DNA of 64,000 nt from positions 2,232,001 to 2,296,000 of the forward strand of contig NZ_CP032101.1 in NCBI RefSeq assembly GCF_003544855.1, in the 5' to 3' direction. Below are positions 58,787-64,000 of this stretch, in pieces. The DNA comes from Malaciobacter marinus (GTDB lineage Bacteria > Campylobacterota > Campylobacteria > Campylobacterales > Arcobacteraceae). The position numbers and the translations under genes are program-made. Position 1 is the stretch's first letter, and the number at the start of each line of letters is the position of its first letter. Under the pieces are notes generated by a model. It ran no database searches. It worked only from the letters and a program-made list of their open reading frames with translations, and was not told the origin of the DNA.

Positions 58787-59480
58787 CTTTTACTAGCCTT
58801 GAAAATTTTTTTACATTACTTAAATGAAGTTCAATTTTATATGATGATATATGTTCACTATCTGCAACATCATATATTTTAGCAATTTTTATATCACTTT
58901 TTTTATCATCAATATATATATCTTTTGATTTAATTCTTTCAATATCATCTATGGGAACAAAAATCTCAAGTTTTCCTTTACTTAAATCTTTTGCTTCATA
59001 AAGTAGTGTTCCAGGAGTCACATAATCATCTTTTTTTACATTTATATTGTAAATATAATTATTTTTCTCTATTAGCTTTTTATTTTTAATACTATCTTTT
59101 AAATTAGCAATTTTTATTTTTATATCTGCTTTTGTTGTTTGTAAATTTATTACTTTTAATTTTTGATTATCTTTTTCAAAATCTGACTTTGAAGATACCC
59201 TTTTCATTCTTCCATAATTTTTATTTTCTATTTCAATCATGCTATTTACAGATTCTAATTTATTTTGTGTTTGTTTTAAATCAATTCTATCAACATAAGA
59301 ATCAAGTTCAATTATCAAAGAATTATTTGCTTTTTTCCCTTCAATATCTTCATTTGAAAATATTACTTTACCACTCACATTTGATTTTATTTTATAACTA
59401 TTGATTGGTTCAAGTTTTGCATAAAAAACTGAAGCAAAAACAAAGTTTGCACTAATAAAAAATACTAATAAGTATCTCAT
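58773..59480 (-). CDS. Periplasmic adaptor-like (HlyD/RND-type) protein
   Basis: This 235-residue protein has a signal peptide (residues 1-17) and a biotinyl-lipoyl-like barrel (K-I-K-S-N-V-S-G-K-V; V-K-K-D-D-Y-V-T-P-G-T-L-L-Y) flanking an alpha hairpin (about 70-135). It resembles membrane-fusion proteins but is shorter than most (usually 330 or more) and lacks the membrane-proximal domain. It overlaps BatD by four bases and the molybdoenzyme by 14. No RND pump or TolC gene is present, so its partner is unknown. Confidence 0.68.
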   Translation of the reverse strand: MRYLLVFFISANFVFASVFYAKLEPINSYKIKSNVSGKVIFSNEDIEGKKANNSLIIELDSYVDRIDLKQTQNKLESVNSMIEIENKNYGRMKRVSSKSDFEKDNQKLKVINLQTTKADIKIKIANLKDSIKNKKLIEKNNYIYNINVKKDDYVTPGTLLYEAKDLSKGKLEIFVPIDDIERIKSKDIYIDDKKSDIKIAKIYDVADSEHISSYKIELHLSNVKKFSRLVKVEFK

Positions 59481-60937
59481 TTTTTTCCTTTTTCTATTTG
59501 CTTTACAAGTGAATATATATCTTTTTTCAAAATTTTAAATTCTTCATTATCTTCAATCTTTTGAAGCTTAAAAATTAGTTCATCTAAACTTTCATCTTTT
59601 TTAATCATAAAAGCTAAGACTTTTATTAATTCATCTGATGTTTTTGAAGTTTTTATTTTTACTAAAAGAGTACTCTCTTTTTGCTTTTTTAATCTTTTAG
59701 TTATAGCATACTTATATAAATAAACTATTAATAATGCAAGAATAAAACCTAAAATAAAAAATACTATTCTATCTTTTATTGAAGTTTTGACAACTTCTTT
59801 TACAATCACATTTTCTTTTTTAGGAGTAATTAATTCTGATTTTTTTTCTTTAGTTTTTTTTACATTTATTTCATAACTATCTGTTTTTTTTCTAACTATT
59901 TGTTTTGTCTTAGCATCAAAATATTTTAACTCTAAGCTTTTAAGTTTTATACTATTTTTAGGAATAATAGAAAAACTTTTTTCATACGTTCCATAGAGTT
60001 TATCATCTTTAATTTCAGTACTAATATCAGCTTTATTTTCAAAGATTTGAGCATCTTTTATATCTAATGTATAATCATTTATATCATCAATATTTCCATA
60101 TCCACTAACTTTAATTTTATAAGATACTGCATCACCTTGATTTATTTGTGTTTTATCAAGAAAAGTTTCTATATCAAAATCTCCCATTAGATTAATGCCT
60201 TGAGGTAATGGCTTTACATCAATTTCTAAGTCATTTGAGTATATCTGTTTTGTTATATAGTTATTATTCATAAAAAAATTACTTGAATTAATATCAAGTA
60301 ATTGCATAGTGATTTTAAAAGGTTCAATTCTTAATTTTCCACTTTTTTGAGCAAATAGTAAAAACTCTAACTCATTTACAACAAAACCACCTTCTTTATA
60401 GTGTTTTGAGTTATCTGTTTGCTTATACCAAAAGTCTTTAAAATTTGCATTTGATATATTTAAATCTTGCACATTTAAATCTTCTTTATATTTAAATTTT
60501 ACTTTTAATTTAAACTCTTGTGCTACATAAACTGAACTTTTAGAACTACTAATTTCAAAATCAGCAAATTTAAAATCACTTTTTTCAATCTTTCTTGATT
60601 TTACTTCTAAACTTTTTGTTTTATACTTTTTTCCATCAATCTCAAATTCAAAACTTGGTAGTATAAACTCTTTATTAGGAAAAAACCTAAATCTTTTAAT
60701 GATTTTCTTTTCTACTTTTGAATTAATTATACTTATTGAGTTTTGAGTAGAAATAGTATCTACCGATTCTTTATTGATATTTTCAATTTTTGGGAAAGTT
60801 ATATCTTTACCTGTTGCAATAATTGAAAATGTATAAGCTTCACCTTTTATAAAAAAAGATTTTGCATCAAGTTTTACATTAGCATAAGCAAAATTAAAAA
60901 AAAGTACTAAAGCTATTATAAATTTAAATATTTTCAT
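59477..60937 (-). CDS. BatD-like protein
   Basis: This 486-residue protein has a signal peptide (1-19), several predicted beta-sandwich repeats and a C-terminal membrane helix (about 390-412) with a charged cytosolic tail. It matches the BatD family (oxygen tolerance / Bat operon), whose role is unclear; BatA, BatB and MoxR partners were not seen nearby. It lies between flhA and the adaptor-like gene. Confidence 0.7.
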   Translation of the reverse strand: MKIFKFIIALVLFFNFAYANVKLDAKSFFIKGEAYTFSIIATGKDITFPKIENINKESVDTISTQNSISIINSKVEKKIIKRFRFFPNKEFILPSFEFEIDGKKYKTKSLEVKSRKIEKSDFKFADFEISSSKSSVYVAQEFKLKVKFKYKEDLNVQDLNISNANFKDFWYKQTDNSKHYKEGGFVVNELEFLLFAQKSGKLRIEPFKITMQLLDINSSNFFMNNNYITKQIYSNDLEIDVKPLPQGINLMGDFDIETFLDKTQINQGDAVSYKIKVSGYGNIDDINDYTLDIKDAQIFENKADISTEIKDDKLYGTYEKSFSIIPKNSIKLKSLELKYFDAKTKQIVRKKTDSYEINVKKTKEKKSELITPKKENVIVKEVVKTSIKDRIVFFILGFILALLIVYLYKYAITKRLKKQKESTLLVKIKTSKTSDELIKVLAFMIKKDESLDELIFKLQKIEDNEEFKILKKDIYSLVKQIEKGKK

Positions 60938-60939
60938 CT

Positions 60940-63057
60940 TTAAAACTCTACTGTTCCCTCAATGGCAAAATTTGCTTGTGAATCAAGTTCAGCATGTGAT
61001 AAGACTGCAACTTGAAGTCCAAATTTTTCATATATTTCAGATACCCTTTTTCTTAAAAGTGGATCAACAACCATTGCAACTTTACCAAATCCTCTTGATT
61101 CAACTTGCTCTATTGTCTCTTTTGTTTTTGTAACTAAATTATTTATTTCTGAAATAGAAAGCATAAGTTGAGAAACTCCATGTTGCTCTTGAAGCTTTCC
61201 TATAAATTGTTGTTCAAGCTCTGGCTTTATAGTTATAATATGAAGTGTTCCATCATTGTCTTTAAATCTTTGTGTTATAAGTCTATAAAGCTTACTTCTT
61301 ACATGTTCAAGTAACACGTCAGGTGCTTTTGTAAACTCTGCAATATCTGCAATTGCTTCAACTATTGTTAACATATCAACAATAGGAATTTTTTCATGTA
61401 GTAAGTCTTTACACACTTTTAACAACGAACCATAAGATGTTACTTTCATCGCTTCTTCTACAACAATTGGGAAATCTTTTTTTAAGCCTTCAATAATATC
61501 CACAATATCTTGTCTTGTAATAATATCTTCTGAATGATTTTTAATTGTTTCTGAAATATGAGTTGAAATAATTGTTGGAGCATCTACAACAGTAAAACCT
61601 TTCATCAATGCTTCTTCTTTTAGTTCAGGTGAAATCCATGTTGCATCTAAATTAAATACAGGTTCTTTTACATGTAAACCTTTTAATTTTTCATTGCCAA
61701 TTCCACCCATAGCAAGAAGCTTCTCTGTTTCAACTCGCCCTTTTACTATTGGAATTCTTTTTAAATATAATTGATACTCATTTTGCGATAAATTTGCATC
61801 ATCAGAGATTCTAATTTGAGGAATAATAAAACCTAAATCAGCAGCAATTGTTTTTCTAATTCCTTTAATTTTATCAAGTAACTCTGAATCACCTTGAACC
61901 AATTGTAAAAGTCTAAAACCAAGTTTTAGTTCTAGTACTTCCATTTTCATAATAGTTTCAATTGCTTGAGCTTCATCAGGTCCTTTTTGTTTTTTCATCT
62001 CTTTTAATTCTTCAACACTTTTTGATGTTTTAGCATCACCTTTTTTAGGTGCATCTGGTTTAAAAAACCTTGTAATTGAGTTATCTTGTTGTTCTTCTAC
62101 CATAAAAATAGTATAACTAGTACCCATCATTAAAAGTCCCATAATAGACAATATTCCAGTTGGAAATCCTGGTATAAATCCAAAAAGAATCATTCCTATA
62201 CCAACAAGCATTAAGGCTTTACTATCTTTTACTAATTGTAAAATTGATTGATTTGCAAATCTATCCTCATCCATATTTGAACGAGTAATAATAATAGCTG
62301 TTGCAGTTGATAAAATAAGAGCAGGAAGTTGCGCTACTAAACCATCTCCAATAGTTAAAATAGTGTAAATCTCTCCACTTTGAGAAACAGTCATATCATG
62401 TTGAAATAGTCCTATTAAAAGTCCACCAATTAAGTTTACTAAAGTAATAATAATACCAGCAACAGCATCACCTTTAACAAACTTTGATGAACCATCCATA
62501 GCTCCATAAAAGTTAGCATCAGAGATCAACTCTTTTCTTCTTATTTGTGCTTCTTTATCATCAATAAACCCAGCATTTAAATCAGCATCAATTGCCATTT
62601 GTTTACCAGGCATTGAATCAAGTGTAAATCTCGCAGTAACCTCAGCAACTCTGGTAGCACCTTTTGTTACAACCATAAAGTTAATTAATACAAGAATAAT
62701 AAAAATGATAATACCAATTACCATATTACCACCAACAACAAAATCACCAAAGGCGGAGATTATTGAACTTACGGCTTCTGGACCGTTATGTCCTTCACTT
62801 AAAATTGATCTTGTAGTTGCAATATTTAAAGACAATCGAAAAAGTGCAAGTATTAAAATAATTGTGGGAAATGTAGTAAGATCAGATGGTCTTTGAATAT
62901 ATAATGAAATCAATAATATAAGTAAAGACAAAGATAAAGATACTACCAAGAAGAAATCTAAAACTCCTTTTGATAAAGGAACAATAATAATCATAAGTAT
63001 AGCAACAAAAAGTGCTACTACAAATAAATCTTTTGACAGTATCTTTCTTATATTCAT
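60940..63057 (-). CDS. flhA: FlhA flagellar export gate protein
   Basis: This 705-residue protein has an eight-helix N-terminal membrane domain with the FHIPEP signature region (R-F-T-L-D-S-M-P-G-K-Q-M-A-I-D-A-D-L-N), a linker and a cytosolic C-terminal domain (about 360-700). It is the core gate of the flagellar type III export apparatus. It follows flgL on the same strand. Confidence 0.96.
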   Translation of the reverse strand: MNIRKILSKDLFVVALFVAILMIIIVPLSKGVLDFFLVVSLSLSLLILLISLYIQRPSDLTTFPTIILILALFRLSLNIATTRSILSEGHNGPEAVSSIISAFGDFVVGGNMVIGIIIFIILVLINFMVVTKGATRVAEVTARFTLDSMPGKQMAIDADLNAGFIDDKEAQIRRKELISDANFYGAMDGSSKFVKGDAVAGIIITLVNLIGGLLIGLFQHDMTVSQSGEIYTILTIGDGLVAQLPALILSTATAIIITRSNMDEDRFANQSILQLVKDSKALMLVGIGMILFGFIPGFPTGILSIMGLLMMGTSYTIFMVEEQQDNSITRFFKPDAPKKGDAKTSKSVEELKEMKKQKGPDEAQAIETIMKMEVLELKLGFRLLQLVQGDSELLDKIKGIRKTIAADLGFIIPQIRISDDANLSQNEYQLYLKRIPIVKGRVETEKLLAMGGIGNEKLKGLHVKEPVFNLDATWISPELKEEALMKGFTVVDAPTIISTHISETIKNHSEDIITRQDIVDIIEGLKKDFPIVVEEAMKVTSYGSLLKVCKDLLHEKIPIVDMLTIVEAIADIAEFTKAPDVLLEHVRSKLYRLITQRFKDNDGTLHIITIKPELEQQFIGKLQEQHGVSQLMLSISEINNLVTKTKETIEQVESRGFGKVAMVVDPLLRKRVSEIYEKFGLQVAVLSHAELDSQANFAIEGTVEF

Positions 63058-63069
63058 TTAAACCTAAAA

Positions 63070-63999
63070 TTATCTAACAAAATTAACTAATGACATTTCA
63101 TTAGCTTTATTTATCGTCGTATAAAGTGATGTATATGTTAATTCTAATGCTTTTGCTTCCATTGCAACTTTTGCAAGATTTGCTCCAGCAGTTTCTTCGT
63201 ACAACACATTATAATGTGTTAATTTCGATGAAACTTTTTCTAATGAAACTTCAAAAATTCTATTTCTAACACCTAAATTAGTATGAGCTGCATTTATAGT
63301 GTCATATGCTGCATTTACATTTTCTAAAGTTTCTCTTAATTTATCCATAGCTTCAGCTTCAGTTACAGGAGTACCAGTTGAATCAACTTGTCTTAAAGCA
63401 TTAATACCTGTATCTAAAATATCGAAAATATTCTCTTTAGCTTCTAAAACTTGCCCAGGAATTGCTACAGGATTAGTTGTTTCATATGTTTTTGGTGTAG
63501 TTGAAGGCAAGATTTCAGTAACTGGCATAGTTTCAGTAGTAGCACCCATTTCAGTATGCTTAACTATTTCAGGAACAGCTGGATTTAAAACCCACTCATT
63601 ACCAGATTCATCTATTATTCTTTGATTTTCACTAAAATTTAATTTTTCTCCAACTGCTGCTTCATCTACAGTGTTCATCATCAAATCAAAGCCAGATACA
63701 CCTCTTTCTCTATAAGAGCCTTCTTCCACAGCAACTTTTTTTAAATATCCATTACCCTCATAAGTAATCTTTCCAGTTACAGGATCTTCAACAAAAGGAG
63801 CTTGACCACCATTTGTTCCACTAAATAAATACTCACCATTTGCTTGTTCATTTGAAAATAAAAGAATACTTTTTTTCATACCCTCAAGATTAATAGCAAT
63901 ACTTTTCTTTGATTCAGCATCCATAGTACCATCAAGTGCTCTTAAAATTTCAGATTTAATTGTTGACATCAAATCTTTAATATCAGCAACTGAAGAGTC
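63070..63999 (-). CDS. flgL: FlgL hook-filament junction protein, 5' end outside the window
   Basis: At least 309 residues are visible; the frame stays open to the right edge, so the start is off the window. The sequence (N-E-Q-A-N-G-E-Y-L-F-S-G-T-N; C-terminal Y-E-E-T-A-G-A-N-L-A-K-V-A-M-E-A-K-A-L-E-L) has the D0/D1 pattern of hook-associated protein 3. A Pro/Thr-rich middle (about 150-185 of the visible part) is likely a variable surface domain. A Met-looking start at 63969 is internal, not the true start. Confidence 0.88.
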   Translation of the reverse strand, partial: DSSVADIKDLMSTIKSEILRALDGTMDAESKKSIAINLEGMKKSILLFSNEQANGEYLFSGTNGGQAPFVEDPVTGKITYEGNGYLKKVAVEEGSYRERGVSGFDLMMNTVDEAAVGEKLNFSENQRIIDESGNEWVLNPAVPEIVKHTEMGATTETMPVTEILPSTTPKTYETTNPVAIPGQVLEAKENIFDILDTGINALRQVDSTGTPVTEAEAMDKLRETLENVNAAYDTINAAHTNLGVRNRIFEVSLEKVSSKLTHYNVLYEETAGANLAKVAMEAKALELTYTSLYTTINKANEMSLVNFVR

Positions 64000-64000
64000 A

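Noticed and set aside
63070-63972. Complete 300-residue FlgL starting at 63972 or 63969
   Set aside because: The frame continues open to the window edge with FlgL-like sequence (V-A-D-I-K-D-L), so the gene is truncated by the window.

Overview
The window looks like a chromosomal segment of a very AT-rich Campylobacterota bacterium, most likely in the Arcobacter group. This rests on recalled family features, not a database search: the epsilon-type nos order (Z, B, D, G, C1), a DUF4492 protein leading cydAB, a Fur close to that of Campylobacter jejuni, and three sensor kinases with an H-Q-W-R-Q-P H-box. No tRNA, rRNA, CRISPR array or insertion sequence was seen. Almost all of the sequence is coding, and no gene-free gap exceeds 300 bases.

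Positions 1 to 12.7 kb are respiration. On the minus strand lies the 5' part of a clade II nitrous oxide reductase operon (nosZ, B, D, G, C1), with a candidate FNR-type class II promoter and a hairpin behind nosZ. Next to it is a cytochrome bd operon: DUF4492 protein, cydA, cydB, an untracked 35-residue CydX-like peptide, and a NifX-domain protein with a His-rich tail. Divergent from it is a DUF134-NifX regulator. Two palindromes overlap the cyd promoter and are good candidates for its operators. A Nudix hydrolase and a PAS histidine kinase follow the regulator.

Positions 12.7 to 22.2 kb look iron-regulated. A nitrate/taurine-type ABC importer, an NnrS-family protein, a TonB-dependent receptor, a small acidic protein, a porin, and a DUF2325 / unknown / flavodoxin operon headed by a 21-residue Cys-ending peptide are preceded by Fur-box-like sequences of the form TGATAAT-N-ATTATCA.

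Positions 22.2 to 29.7 kb encode a tetrathionate-reductase-like complex (order B, C, A) behind an OmpR-type regulator and a kinase. Two flavodoxins and Fur follow.

Positions 31.5 to 41.9 kb form an iron island and are the most interesting part. An operon holds an HMA-like protein with a GRLRVR motif, a DUF2202 ferritin-like protein, three small glycine-rich membrane proteins and a P1B-type ATPase whose CPx motif is replaced by SCA. Two more small membrane proteins follow behind their own perfect Fur box. Nearby are feoAB, a second Fur paralogue with a 43-residue membrane peptide, and another Fur-box-preceded unknown gene. The set resembles ferrosome (fez) clusters that build membrane-bound iron stores, and I propose it as a candidate.

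Positions 41.6 to 64 kb are mainly housekeeping: bpt, trpA, panB, ruvB, an AI-2E family protein, a ferredoxin-thioredoxin-reductase-like/rhodanese fusion, aat, flagellin, a cytochrome c lipoprotein, clpA, clpS, bioD, a Cache-type kinase, an MFS/molybdoenzyme/adaptor group, BatD, flhA and a partial flgL. Bpt, Aat, ClpS and ClpA together make a complete N-degron pathway within 11 kb.
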